From Morchella semilibera (taxonomy: Eukaryota > Ascomycota > Pezizomycetes > Pezizales > Morchellaceae), in contig WBVU01000018.1 in NCBI GenBank assembly GCA_009192285.1, positions 620,001 through 684,000 of the forward strand: 64,000 bases of DNA. The letters run 5' to 3'. The position numbers were made by a program, and so were the translations under genes. Shown here one piece after another: positions 23,580 to 34,285 of the stretch. Under the pieces are notes generated by a model. It was not told the DNA's origin, did no database searches, and saw only the letters and a program-made list of their open reading frames with translations. Each line of letters starts with the position of its first letter. Within the stretch, counting starts at the first letter, position 1.

Positions 23580-24371
23580 CTAATCCCAATCATCGTCGTC
23601 ATCACTCTCCACCACCTTCGTCTTTACCGCCGCGCCCCTCCCAGTATCCTCCGTTTTAGCCCTCTGCAGGACGCCACAGGCGAGCAAGCGGCCCTCGAGC
23701 ATCGCGGTGGAGAAGTTGTCCGTGTTTCCGAGCTCGGCAAAGCCCTCGATGCGGTCGACGCTCTTTCCGTCGACAAACGAGATGAGGCACGGCAGGACGA
23801 CGATCTTGAGGCGGTCCACGAGGAACGGCGCGTTCTCGACGTGGATGCGCGCGAAGCGCGTGTCAAAGTGCTTGGGCGCCAGCGCGGACAGGTGCGTGTC
23901 CATGATCTGGCACCGCCGGAAGTCGGGGTGGAAGAAGTGGATGATTGTGTATTTTGTGGACCTGCGTGTGAGTGTGTGAGTGTGAGTCTGTGAGGAGGGG
24001 GAGGGGAATGGTACGTGGTAAAGTCCATGACCTCTTTCTCGTTGGTGGATTCCTCGTAGCCGCCGTGGGAGCGGTCTCGCATCTGGCGGGCTCGCATCAT
24101 CCTATAAAAAGCAAACCGCCCAGCACCCAGAATGAGCACACTGCTGAACAGTAGTAGTAGTAGTATTATAGTAGACCCATTGAGCGGCGTGTCCGTACTC
24201 ATCGTGCAGCTGCTGCATGCGCTTCTCACGGAACGCGTCCAGCGCAGCTTCATCCGCCTCGAGCTCGTCGAGGAGCTCGTCCTCCTTGTCGTCGTCGTCG
24301 TCGTCGTCTTTGGCCTCTGGACGCTCCTTGTCGAGGATCCTTGCGACGGTGGGGTCTAGCTCTGCGCTCAT
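23580..24371 (-). CDS. PLP1: Phosducin-like protein PLP1 / TXNDC9 (thioredoxin-fold)
   Basis: Thioredoxin-fold cofactor of the CCT chaperonin, acting in tubulin and actin folding. Exons 24199-24371, 24015-24101 and 23580-23961 give 213 residues; introns are 97 and 53 bp. After splicing the protein reads MQQLHDE then MMRARQMRDRSHGGYEES, then TTSTKYTIIHFFHPDFRRCQIMD, HLSALAPKHFDTRFARIHVE, NAPFLVDRLKIVVLPCLISF and VDRIEGFAELGN. This is the TXNDC9/Plp1 core with a single Cys at the thioredoxin site position rather than CXXC. The C-terminus is acidic (DDDDDWD), as is residues 20-45. The first intron contains a short AGT repeat. It is divergent from the gene at 24659 with only 287 bp between starts. 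Confidence 0.9.
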
Positions 24372-24658
24372 CTTTCTTTGCGGTGATTGTATTATTTCTT
24401 GTTGATGGTTCTCTGCGGGGGGAAGGGTTGCGGTTCTTCGTCTTGTCTTATTGTTCCCCGGGCTGTTTGTATTTTTTTAAGGCCAGGTCAAGGATGGAAC
24501 GGCAGGAAAAGAAAGTAAAGTAGTGGACCGTGCGCACGCATCTTGGCAACCCCCGGCCCAAGCACCCGAAAGTCTAAAATACTCATATGCCGATATATCT
24601 AATTTACATCTAAACCTGCAAACAACCAACCAAATCATCAACACCAAAAACAACAATC

Positions 24659-26161
24659 ATGGCTTCTCCCATGCCCCCCCAATTCCCCCTCCCCGCCGTC
24701 TATACCGCCCTCTCACCCTACATCCACCCTCCGCAGGAAGCACTCCACATCCGCCAGCTCGCAACACAGCACCTCTCCAACCTCTCCGCCGAGAAACGGA
24801 CCACCCACGCTTCAGGCTCCACGGACGAGTTCCACCGCTTCCTCGACTTTGAGCTCGGGCGGCGCGGGGGGGCTACCGCCGCCGAGGGTGCGAGGAGACA
24901 GTATCTCCTCGCGCTACGAGCCAATTGGGAGGCGAGGCGGGAGTATGAAGCCATGCTCCACGATGACCCCGTCGACGACGACAAAGCGGACAGTGCTGAG
25001 GAGGAGACGGAAGCTGAAGGAGAAGGGTGGAGGGAGCTCTACCTCAACACGCTAAAGCTCCGGCGGCAGCGTGAGCGCCTAGAGCTGCTAAGGGTGTACC
25101 TAACCACCGTGTCGAACCCGCCCGCCGAGCCTGCCACGAGCTTCAACGAGCAGCCGCCTGCACCCCCGGTCCAGCTCACGAGCATGCAGAGTGTCGCGGC
25201 CAGCGGCGAGGAGATGAAGGCGGGGGTCGAGGCCATGATGCTACGTCTTGAGAAGGAGGTCGTTGCGGCGCACGAGGCCCTCGAGAGGGAGAAGACGCGG
25301 ATCCGGGAGCTCCAGGAGGGACTCGGCGACGACCCTAACGGCACCAAGAAGGAGGCGCTGATACGTGCGCGCGAGACACTCATAGCATGGCTTGAGGGGC
25401 AGCTCGCGCGCACAACCGGCGGCGCGGAGGACGAGGACATGATGGATGTCACCCCCGCCGACGAAGGAGGAGAAGAAGGGGGGGACGGGGAAGACGGCAG
25501 CTCGGCGCGGCAGATCGTGGCCCGGATCCAGGCGGCATACACCGACTACCTGCACTCACGGACAGAGCTCGTCCACATCCTCGCCTCTGGGTCCTCCAGC
25601 AGCGAAACCCCCCCACTCACCCTCGACCCAGCCGACGCCCCAGCGGAGCTCCCGGGCACAATGAAGAAGCCCCTCCCCGCGCCGGGGGTCCTCAGTGCCC
25701 TGACGGGGATAGAGCATCTCCTCCCGCTCACAAAGTATACCAAGTCGCTCCTCCACCAGCGGACGCAGCTGTCGACCGCGCTCTCCGCGCAGCAGCTAGG
25801 GCAGCTACGCATGCTCGAGGCGGCACTCGGGCAGCACGGCATCCAGGCTCCGAGTATTGGCACGTCGACGGCATCGCCGGCGAGGGAAATGGCGGGGGCG
25901 CTGGCAACCAAGGCGAAGGAGAGGGTTGCCGGGTGCTGCGTGGAGGTGGGGAGGAACGTGGGTGGTGCGCGGGAGACGCTGGAGGGCGTGGAGGGCGTGC
26001 TGGCGGAGGTAGAGACGCTGGTGGAGGCGCCGAGGAGGGAGAGGGAGACGTCGAGGATCCCGTTGAGGAAGGGGAAGAGCGGGAGGGGGGAGGAGGTGGT
26101 GGAGAAGAAGGGGTGGGGGTTGTTGGGGGGCGGAGTGGGTGTCATTGGGGATGGGATTTAG
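24659..26161 (+). CDS. Hypothetical coiled-coil protein, 500 residues
   Basis: Not recognised; single exon. The first 100 residues are helical and fairly rich in Ala, Arg and Glu (EFHRFLDFELGRRGGATAAEG). Charged heptad-like stretches occur around residues 120-150 (LYLNTLKLRRQRERLELLRVYL) and 190-225 (LRLEKEVVAAHEALEREKTR), so a coiled coil is likely. An acidic loop follows (EDEDMMDVTPADEGGEEGGD), and the C-terminus is Gly/Glu-rich. The composition recalls kinetochore or augmin-type subunits, but I see no diagnostic motif and make no assignment. The gene is very GC-rich with C/G-ending codons. The start MASPMPPQFPLPAVYTAL is preceded by an A/C-rich leader typical of the fungal start context (AACAATCATG). 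Confidence 0.8.
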   Translation: MASPMPPQFPLPAVYTALSPYIHPPQEALHIRQLATQHLSNLSAEKRTTHASGSTDEFHRFLDFELGRRGGATAAEGARRQYLLALRANWEARREYEAMLHDDPVDDDKADSAEEETEAEGEGWRELYLNTLKLRRQRERLELLRVYLTTVSNPPAEPATSFNEQPPAPPVQLTSMQSVAASGEEMKAGVEAMMLRLEKEVVAAHEALEREKTRIRELQEGLGDDPNGTKKEALIRARETLIAWLEGQLARTTGGAEDEDMMDVTPADEGGEEGGDGEDGSSARQIVARIQAAYTDYLHSRTELVHILASGSSSSETPPLTLDPADAPAELPGTMKKPLPAPGVLSALTGIEHLLPLTKYTKSLLHQRTQLSTALSAQQLGQLRMLEAALGQHGIQAPSIGTSTASPAREMAGALATKAKERVAGCCVEVGRNVGGARETLEGVEGVLAEVETLVEAPRRERETSRIPLRKGKSGRGEEVVEKKGWGLLGGGVGVIGDGI

Positions 26162-26600
26162 TGCCCATTCCCTTTTTCCTTTTATTTTTTTTGTATTTTA
26201 GATAGTAATATTAATACTGGATGCCCTGTAATTGTTTAGAAGTGTTTTTATCGCAGCTTTCTCTATTCCAAGTTCATCGATATTGTAACCCCAGCTATGT
26301 AGCAGATCAGAAAGCTTCAACTTGATGCTTGACACCCATGGGGTTAGGGTTTCTTCGCCTATCCGCCCCCAATCCCGCCTAGCGCCCAAAGCTTGTTATC
26401 TCATCTCATCTCTGAACCTCGCCTTTACTTTTAAAGCTCCACCACACACACTCCACACATCCACACATCCACAACTCCACACATCCTCAACTCCACACAT
26501 CCGCAACTCCACACATCCGCAACTCCACACTCATTTACCACTGCATACATATACCTACCCAGTAACTAGTACCATATACACATCTATACCCCAAGTCACA
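26162..26600. other. Intergenic region and MED10 leader
   Basis: A 439-bp spacer. Its right half carries the 16-bp tandem repeat described separately, just before the MED10 ATG. No gene was seen. Confidence 0.5.
26448..26530. repeat. 16-bp minisatellite in MED10 promoter/leader
   Basis: Tandem copies of a unit close to CAACTCCACACATCCG, about four complete copies, degenerating upstream to shorter CCACACAT units. It ends about 70 bp before the MED10 start codon. Confidence 0.8.
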
Positions 26601-27134
26601 ATGGCGCCTCCACCCGTAAACGAGCCGCTCAAGAACGTCGAGAGTACGTACCACACCGTTGTGCGTGGGTGTACCAGCTAACAACGCCCAGCGAACCTCC
26701 GCGCCGTGATCGAAACACTCTACGAGATCTCCGTCGGCGTGTACGGCTACCAAGGCCCCGAATCCACAGACGTGCTCGTAAACCAGATGTCCCCCCCCCC
26801 TCCCCTCTCCCCACACACACACACACACTAACGCCCACGCAGAACCAAGCTCTCAACACAATACCAAGCGCTGGGCCCCGCGGCGGCCAGCCTCCCCGCC
26901 GAGTCGGCCGTGCCGCGCGAGGTGATCCAGTACATCGACGACGGCCGCAACCCCGACATCTACACGCGCGAGTTTGTCGAGATCGTGGTCAAGCAGAACC
27001 AGTTCATGAAGGGGAAGATGGAGGCGTATCGCGACTTCCGCGACGTCCTGGCGGAGCAGATTAAGGTCTCGTATCCGGAGCTTACGGGGAAGGTCGATGA
27101 GGTTGTGGAGGGCACTGGCGGGAGGAGGAGGTAG
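26601..27134 (+). CDS. MED10: Mediator complex subunit 10 (Nut2)
   Basis: Middle-module subunit of Mediator, the coactivator bridging transcription factors and RNA polymerase II. Three exons: 26601-26643, 26692-26788 and 26843-27134; introns 48 and 54 bp; 143 residues. After splicing: NVETNLRAVIETLYEISVGV, YGYQGPESTDVLVNQITKLS, then VPREVIQYIDDGRNPDIYTR and FVEIVVKQNQFMKGKMEAYR. The IDDGRNPDIYTREFVE block is diagnostic for Med10. The length is normal for the family. The second intron has a weak GTCCCC donor followed by a C-run and CA repeats, then CTAAC and CAG; the frame works only if it is removed. Confidence 0.92.
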
Positions 27135-27664
27135 TGTTGTGTGACCGGGGGGGGGGCGAGATTTTCGTTTTTTTTTGTGTGTGTGGGGGATGTGTTGGGT
27201 AATGGGTGCGTAAAGGCAGAGGCCTTGTAGGTAGAGGCTGCTAATAATAAATAGGGGGGGGGGGGGGTTCATGCTTGATCTTGGGGTATTGGGTAGGGGT
27301 GTTGGCTCTGCTTCATGTATTGACTGATTGTATTGACTATATGGCGCTAGTTTTATATTAGATTTTCAAATCAAATATCACTTATCACGCATTGTCCCGG
27401 TATTTCTGCAACAAGACTTCTACTTGGAGGATTGAGTACACATTATCCCGCTAGCTTTATATAATGTAAATTCGATCATTGTTTGGCCTGTGTTAACCTG
27501 ATACATGAAGGACTATCCATCGAATAGGTAGTGCAGAAAATGTGAGTAAAAAATATAGTTGTTAAAATATATAACCCAAGGAAAAGAAAGAGCTAATACT
27601 AATGAGGGGCCGGAGCCTACGGAGTAGAACGCGATCCCTGATATAATAACGAAATGGGAGATAT
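27135..27664. other. Convergent intergenic region
   Basis: Between MED10 (+) and the ankyrin gene (-). Holds G-runs near 27148 and 27254-27267 and AT-rich sequence. No gene or structured repeat seen. Confidence 0.5.
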
Positions 27665-29004
27665 CTAGCTCCAGGCAGTCTCACCCGCCTCCAGGTTGCC
27701 CAAGAGCTCCATACATGAGATAAAGCCCTTTGAAAGAGCGATACTGCAGGCGCCCCTGCCCTGCGAATCCCTCGCTCCGATATCCGCGCCGTGCCTCACC
27801 AGGGTTTTCACCATCATGTATGGCTCGGCCATGTTTTGAGCGCCACAAGCAGCACGGTGTCCCCGTCGTTGCCCTCCCCGTTGGGGTCTGCTCCGTTCTG
27901 CAGTAGCAGCTCGACAGCGTATATGTGACCGTGCCTGGCCGCCAGAAGTAGTGCGTTTTCCCCGGCCGGGTTCCTGGCGTCCTGCTTGGCGCCCTTGTCG
28001 AGGAGGAGCTTGAGGATGTCATAACAGCCAGCTCTAGCCGTTACCATGAGTGCGGTCTCTCCGGCGCCATTCTGTGCCTCCAGCTCCGCCTTGTATTCCA
28101 ACAAGTACCTAGCCACCACCACCTGCTCCGTACCGGCCGCAAGCATCAACGGGGTCTCCCCGCCGCAGGACATGGACTCAGTGCGGGCCCCGCTCTCCAA
28201 CAAGATCTTGACCACTTCGGGCTGACATGTCTTCACCGCGTCCATCAGCACGGTCGTCCCCGCCACACCAGAGTCGACATCCGCGCCCGCCTCCACCAGG
28301 ATACGGACAAGCTCCGTGCTACCAAGGGCGACCGCATAGTGCAGCGCCGTCCCCCCGCCGGCGCCCCCCCCCCGGCCATCCACCATAGCCCCGCTCTCCA
28401 GCAGGAGCCTGACAATCTCCGTCCAGCCCCTCTGGACAGCGTCCACCAGCGGCGTCGAGCCCTGGGGGTCAACCCACTCAAGGCAGCCGCTAGCCCGGCC
28501 CACAAAGTACCGGACAGCCTCCGTATGCCCGCGGGCGACCGCCAGCGCCAGCGGAGACCCACCACCCACCTGCACCGGGCGGGCGGCGTCCGCGCCGCCT
28601 TCGACCAACAGCCTAACCACCTCCAGCTCACCCTCAGCCAGCGCGCAGGCCAGCAGGGTCTGGCCTCCAGCGCGGGGCGGGTCCGCCTCCGCGCCCCGCT
28701 CTATCAGCAGCCTGACGACCTCCACGTGGCGGTTCTTGACGGCCGCGAGCAGCGGCGTGAGACCGGCCCCGTTCGCGTGGTTGGTGTCGGCCCCCCGGTC
28801 GAGTAGGAGCTGGGCTGTGGCCGTGTGGCCGTGTGAGGAGGTGAGGAGGAGGGCTGTGTTTCCGTCGGTGTCTTGGTGGTTGACGTTGACGCCGTGCCGG
28901 GCGAGGGCCCGGACCATGGCGGTGTTTTCCTGTGTGGCGGCTTGGAAGAGGAGCTCTTCCATGACGCCGACGGGGGTTGTGTTAGTTGCGTCTTGGGTGG
29001 CCAT
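27665..29004 (-). CDS. Ankyrin-repeat protein, C-terminal frame break
   Basis: Protein made almost entirely of ankyrin repeats (about 11-12 units), a binding scaffold of unknown partner. Repeats follow G-x-TPL-x-A-A-x-x-G-H-x-x-x-V-x-x-L-L-x-x-G-A-D, for example NGAGLTPLLAAVKNRHVEVV and GENALLLAARHGHIYAVELL. There is no signal peptide or other domain. The frame from the ATG at 29004 stops at 27814 in the middle of a repeat (DGDTVLLVALKTW). One more A in the A4 run (T4 on the plus strand at 27834-27837) would continue it as ALKNMAEPYMMVKTLVRHG, ADIGARDSQGRGACSIAL, ending at 27665, about 446 residues. The continuation completes the ankyrin pattern, so the break is either an assembly indel or a recent frameshift. 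The gene is GC-rich. Confidence 0.8.
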
Positions 29005-30608
29005 GATATATGGTAGTTAGTGATGGTGGTTGGGTCGCGATACGGGAAGTTGAGCTTTTAGATGGAGGGTGGGGGCATGGCTTATATAGATATGCTCTCC
29101 CACCGTCCCCAGTTCCAATCCTTCATTCCTGCGTACCGCACAGAATGTTTGGCGTAACATAAGACACACACCAGACCAACCAATATCGTAATACCACACC
29201 AAAATCCACCGAGACCCTGACCAGACGGTCAGCTGCGCAACACTCTTGAACACCCGACAGTGATAGAATTGTAGAGAATAATATTGTCATTGCAAAGCTA
29301 TATATATATGACTCGTGATGTAGCCTTACTGTAGAACGGCACCAGCCACATGCACATGGAGTCGACTACTAAACGTTCATTCGTGAAGCAACCTTAGCTC
29401 CAGCAGCCCCGGTCATGCCGCCCCGTTCCGTAAGGTATCAGACGCTTGACACGCAAAGCCTCAAGCTCGTACATACGTATGCAACCCAATAACACTGTGT
29501 CTAGTGGCCCAGTAAGGCAATCAGTTCGCAGTTTGTGGTACCGCCACCCGCTCAGGTGGTAATACTCTCCATAGCCAAGGGTAGAATGTAGCCCGTGGGA
29601 CCAGGATATCGTACGCCCCCAGTAGTGCCAATCATCTCCCCGTCCCATCTGAGGTACCCACGTGATCGAGTGATACCCCGTGACGCAACATCAACTACAA
29701 CTACAACTACATACAACCCCCACCCCGGCCCCTCCATAGAATTAGCTGCAGATCGCCCCGTCTAGTAAACCCCGTAAGCACGCCCAACAAGAAAACTAAC
29801 CACCGGGACTAGCTACATGTACATGCATTAATTGACTACACCGTCTAAGCGTCCGCCCCACACGGGGGGAGGAAAACGTTAAACGCACCTCCGCGGCCTA
29901 GCTAGGCCACCAAACCGCCCACATGCGCATCTTGAGCTAATCAATCCCCATGACCTAGCCCCCCCGCCCCCCCCCCCCCCTCCCCATCGGTCTACTACAC
30001 TGAACACCCAGACGATACACCAGGAGCTGGCATAGACACAGACACACACGCTGGGAATGTACATACGTCTGAACTTCCCCCTTAGCTCACCAACGGCCCC
30101 CCCCAGAGGCCAACGCAGCCGACGCAATGTATGTAGGTAGCTACCCCCCCCCCCATACGTAGAGCCTTTTGACGTACTGGGGTTTACACAGTCTAACATC
30201 CAGCAGCCTATTCAGCCAGAGTAATAGAACTCGAGGACCTTTTGGCTCCGGGGCCTCGCTTGCCTAAGGCGTCAATTGTGGGTCAAGTGCTCGCAATTCT
30301 AAAAATGTGATCTTGAGTGGCGGTAGGCTAGAGAAGCCACATGTGTCGTGTAGGCACTGCTCAGTCCATGCCAAGAAGCCGCAGTCACAATGTATCACTC
30401 GGCCATTTCGATCACTTAGCCGCTACCCTACTTCACTCCCCACCCCGCTGCAGAAGACATGGGGGCACAAGAACACAAGAAGCAACGGCAAGGTAAATTA
30501 TTATTTTTACCTTATTTATCTACTTAATAACTTCTACGAACTAGCTACCCCCACTTCTAGCAAACCCAGACTACCTACCATACTGACAGTCCTCTAGTAT
30601 TGGTACCG
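29005..30608. other. Intergenic region, 1.6 kb
   Basis: Between the ankyrin gene and ARPC1, both on the minus strand. It carries the ankyrin promoter and the ARPC1 3' UTR. There are C-runs near 29960-29978 and 30146-30153 and one TACATGTA at 29814. No gene seen. Confidence 0.5.
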
Positions 30609-31920
30609 CTACTGCGCAACCGGGAAGATGACAATCCTCCCATCAACACTACACACACACCGTTAGCCTCTGCCCGCCCCACTCACAACACACGAATCAC
30701 CACGGAAAGAAAAAGAATATCCACATACCCACTACTGCTGAACCTCGTAACCGCGCCCTCAGCACCCTCATACGCCCTCAATGACGAAATCGAGTTCTGA
30801 TGGATCGTCTTCAGACTCGCATCACTCTCGGCCCCACTCTTCCCCTTCAGGTCCATCTGCCTAAACATGTTCAACGCCGAGCTCTCCTGCGCGGCGCCCC
30901 GCTGTGCCTTATGCGGATCATCTACCGCATACGCCTGCGCCCACCCCTCGGGGCCACCCTCAAACACCACAGGGTGACAATCATGCCCCGCCGCCACCAA
31001 CTGATCCTCCCTTGTCCAGCACAGCGCCACAAACGGGAGCATCTGCGTCGTGACCGTGACGACCGCCCTCGGCGGGGCCTCGGGTGCTGACGGATACACA
31101 ACCGTGACACTCGAGTCATGCGCCGCAAACGCGAGTGCGTCCCCACTCGGCGAGAACGCCACGGCATGCACCCATCCTCCCGAGGAGTTCATGTACTCCC
31201 CACAGACAGTGTTGAAGGGGACTCTCTCGCCCCACGCGGTCGGCTCGGGGCGCTGGTCGACGCCCTTGATGAACGCAGAGAAGACACGGGCGTGGGCGTC
31301 CGCGGAGCCGGATGCAAGGAGGACACTGTTGGGGTGCCAGGAGAGGGAGAGGACGGTGGAGCGGAGGGGCTTCTTGAGGTGCTTGGAGACCCACCAGTCG
31401 TTTTCTTGCTCGAAGTAGCAGACAGCGATGGCGCGGGCACCGGAGCCGACAGCGAACTTGGATTCGTCGGGGGACCAGCGGACATGGGTTGCGGCGCGGT
31501 TGAGACGGAGGAGTACGAGGGTGGGTTTCCAGCCGGTGGGGGAGGGCTCCCAGACTAGGGCGTTGCGGTCTGGAGACGTTAGTACTCCAGCTTACAGGAA
31601 TCCATACCCCCCCAATCATACAGACCCGAGAGCTTGCGAGAAACCCCACAAGCAATCCCAAAACCTCACTATAAAGGGGCTTCAAGAGACCTACCCTGCG
31701 AGCACGTAACAATCCTCCCACTCTTAGCCGCAATATCGACGCTAGTAACCGTCTTATCATGGCCCACCAGCTCCTCCTTAAACTTGAAGCTACCGTCGGC
31801 CTCGCGGCCATACAGCTCCACCTTGATGTCCCTCGAGACGGCAAGGAGGCTCCTGTCAGCGGAGAAAGAGTGGTCCGCGATCGGAGCATGGAATAGGAGG
31901 TGGGATTCGGGATGAGCCAT
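30609..31920 (-). CDS. ARC40: Arp2/3 complex subunit 1 (ARPC1/Arc40), WD-repeat
   Basis: Beta-propeller subunit of the Arp2/3 complex, which nucleates branched actin at endocytic patches. Exons 31695-31920, 30729-31569 and 30609-30648; introns 125 and 80 bp; 368 residues. The propeller starts HLLFHAPIADHSFSADRSLL, and GHDKTVTSVDIAAKSGRIVT continues through the first splice into CSQDRNALVWE. Then come PTLVLLRLNRAATHVRWSPD, SKFAVGSGARAIAVCYFEQE (the highly conserved ARPC1 block) and LKKPLRSTVLSLSWHPNSVL. The last exon is tiny and gives SSSGVDGRIVIFPVAQ. The first intron has a TACTAAC branch site. Length and motif order match Arc40. Confidence 0.95.
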
Positions 31921-32497
31921 TGCCGTTGGTGTGGAATGAATTGGGTTCGTCCGGATTGAGGAGGGTACTAAGTGATGGATAGGAGCAGCACTCGACTATC
32001 GATTATTGGAGTGGGTATGGATGGGATGGTGATGTGGTGAGTGAGGTGTGGTGATGAGGGGGAGCTTTGGGGTTGCAGTAGAGGGTGTGCTAACTGACGT
32101 GGGGTGGAGCTAGGGCTTGGCGGTGTCGTCTAGAGCTCATACGCGTCCGAGGTGGGACATGGAATATCACTCTCTTCAGGGTCTTCAGGGGCTACAACTG
32201 TAGAATAGGTCTGTCTCTCCCCTCAATCACACTCATCCGCTCACACATGCTGCACAAACTTTGGCGGAACTACTCAATTCTAGTATTAACTGATCCAGTA
32301 CTACGAGAATAACCTCATCTACTCGCCACAAATACATGATAGCAAAGGAAAATGACTAAGAGGAAATAACTTTATACACATCCTACCCTCAAAGGAGGAA
32401 GTAGGGATAAGTCCAATAGTAAAACGAAGAATGAAGAAAAACCAAGAAACACCCCCCAAACGAGATGAAAAACAGTAAAACCTCCTAATTATAATAC
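31921..32497. other. Intergenic region, 0.6 kb
   Basis: ARPC1 promoter and ERO1 3' region. G-rich tracts near 32030-32110, otherwise nothing recognised. Confidence 0.5.
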
Positions 32498-34285
32498 CTA
32501 GAGTTCGTTCCTAGCATCCAGATAGTGCTCCCCCTTCCAGCTATAAAAAGCCTCCCTGGGAGCCCGCCCCAGTGCGCGATCCCACAGCTGGCTTGCCTCT
32601 GAAAATCCAATGATCAATCTATAGAAAATTAGCCTCCTATCCGTCTCATAAACACGGAAAAGGATAAAAAAAACTTACAAATGTCTCGGTACGTCATACC
32701 AACTCTTAAGAACAAACATAAGGGTCATCCAGACCACCTTAATCTCCTCAACGATCATCTCCTTGATTGTTTTTTCCACCTCGTCCTCCTTCTTAGGACC
32801 CATGGCCGCCCTACGACCTTCCTCCCTCTTCGCTTCACGCTCCTCGATCTGGCGCTGGTCCCACATGGCCTTGAAGGAGTCAAGGGCAATAAGGGAGTGA
32901 GATACACGGTCGAGGGTGTTTACGAGCGCGACAAGTTCAGTGCGACGCAGGACAGGGTTAACACCAGGTTCGGCATCCTCGTCGAATTCAAAGAGAACCT
33001 TGAGGGCCGTTCCGTACCCTTGAGTCTGTACTTTACCCCATAGGCGGCACTTGTCACATCCAACGCAGTCCATAAGCCTGGAAACGTTCCTAAAGCGGTT
33101 CCTGAACTCCTCCTTGAGACTTGTCATCTCGTTCTTGAACATGAGAGACTCGTCAAAGATTGGCTCAGCGGAAGCTGCAGTCTTAGCAAGCTTCAGGACC
33201 TTGGATCTGGTAAGACGGCTCTGGTAGGTGTCACCCGAGCAGAAAGTGTAATCTTGAAGGTAGTTCTGGAGTTTTGAGACAGCGCGGGCAAGGACGGCAT
33301 AGTTGAAGTAGATGTTCTGGACACGCTCCGGATGACCCTTGAAGCGGGACATGAAGCACTCGTAGTTGGGGCTCCATTCACCTGTAGACTGGTTCAAATA
33401 GTCCCAACACAGGTGCATTGAGATACTTGCGTGCATTCCCGAGATGACCCTGTGGAAGACCCTCTTCTCCAGGCACTCGTCGTCAGCATCAAGCTCAACA
33501 CCCAACGTATGTTTTCCCTTCTCCTGCATCACCCCCGCAAACTCCATCGCCGCCGGATTCTTCTTTGAGAAAGCCCCGAATCCCTTCTGCTCGTCCTGCT
33601 CTGGGTGCTTGTCGAAGCAATTCTCCCTATATATAGCCTTCCAAACGTTCTGCGCTCCGGAACCTGCATAACCCGTGAACCTCTCTGGGTTCTCAAGTAA
33701 CGATACATAGTCGCCCTTGCTTCCCTCCGTCTCATCCTCCGGCACACAGTAATCCCTCTCATCGCACTCATCCTCCTCCACCACACAACTCTCCTCCGTA
33801 TCCGTCCCTAGCGCCCCATGCAGCGGCGACGGCTCCTCCGGCGTGCGGTTGACGGGATGCGACGCCTTTGGCCCCGCCAGCTTACTGAGCTCCTCCGCAC
33901 GCCAAATCTCCGGTATGTCCTTTTCATCGTCGATCGTAGTTACTGCACAGGCAATGTTCCCGCACATACCCTCGTCGTCCCAGAAGGGGCATGTGCGGCC
34001 AAAGAGGTCAAGGCGGTAGTAGCTAAAGTAGTCGGTGCCACGAGTGATCTCCTGTAACAGCGGGTTGAGCTTCTTGTTGAGCGACTCGATGGTGTCGTAG
34101 GATGCGCAGCCGTCGGGCACAAGCTCGCTGGGTGAGTTCTGTACATGTGAGTAGGGTGTTCCAGGGAGTGGATGGGTGTAGGAAGTTACATTGCAGACGC
34201 TTGGTGGCGGAGCGGTGGCCTCGATGAGCGTTGAGGATAATAGGGCTACCCCTGTTAGAATCTGTGATGTGCGGGAGATCCGCAT
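32498..34285 (-). CDS. ERO1: Endoplasmic oxidoreductin ERO1
   Basis: FAD-dependent thiol oxidase of the ER lumen that reoxidises protein disulfide isomerase. Exons 34190-34285, 32679-34138 and 32498-32618; about 558 residues. A signal peptide is visible (ISRTSQILTGVALLSSTLIEA). The shuttle region includes YRLDLFGRTCPFWDDEGMCG, and the active centre is DCVGCDKCRLWGKVQTQGYG (CxxCxxC, about residue 390). SWSPNYECF-type and FNYAVLARAVSKL blocks are present. Intron 1 (34139-34189) is 51 bp, in frame and stop-free, so unspliced RNA would insert 17 residues after VCN. It has GTAACT...CAG ends, and removal gives CNNSPSELVPDGC, which fits the family. The last splice leads to SQLWDRALGRAPREAFYSW and a final RNEL. 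Confidence 0.93.
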
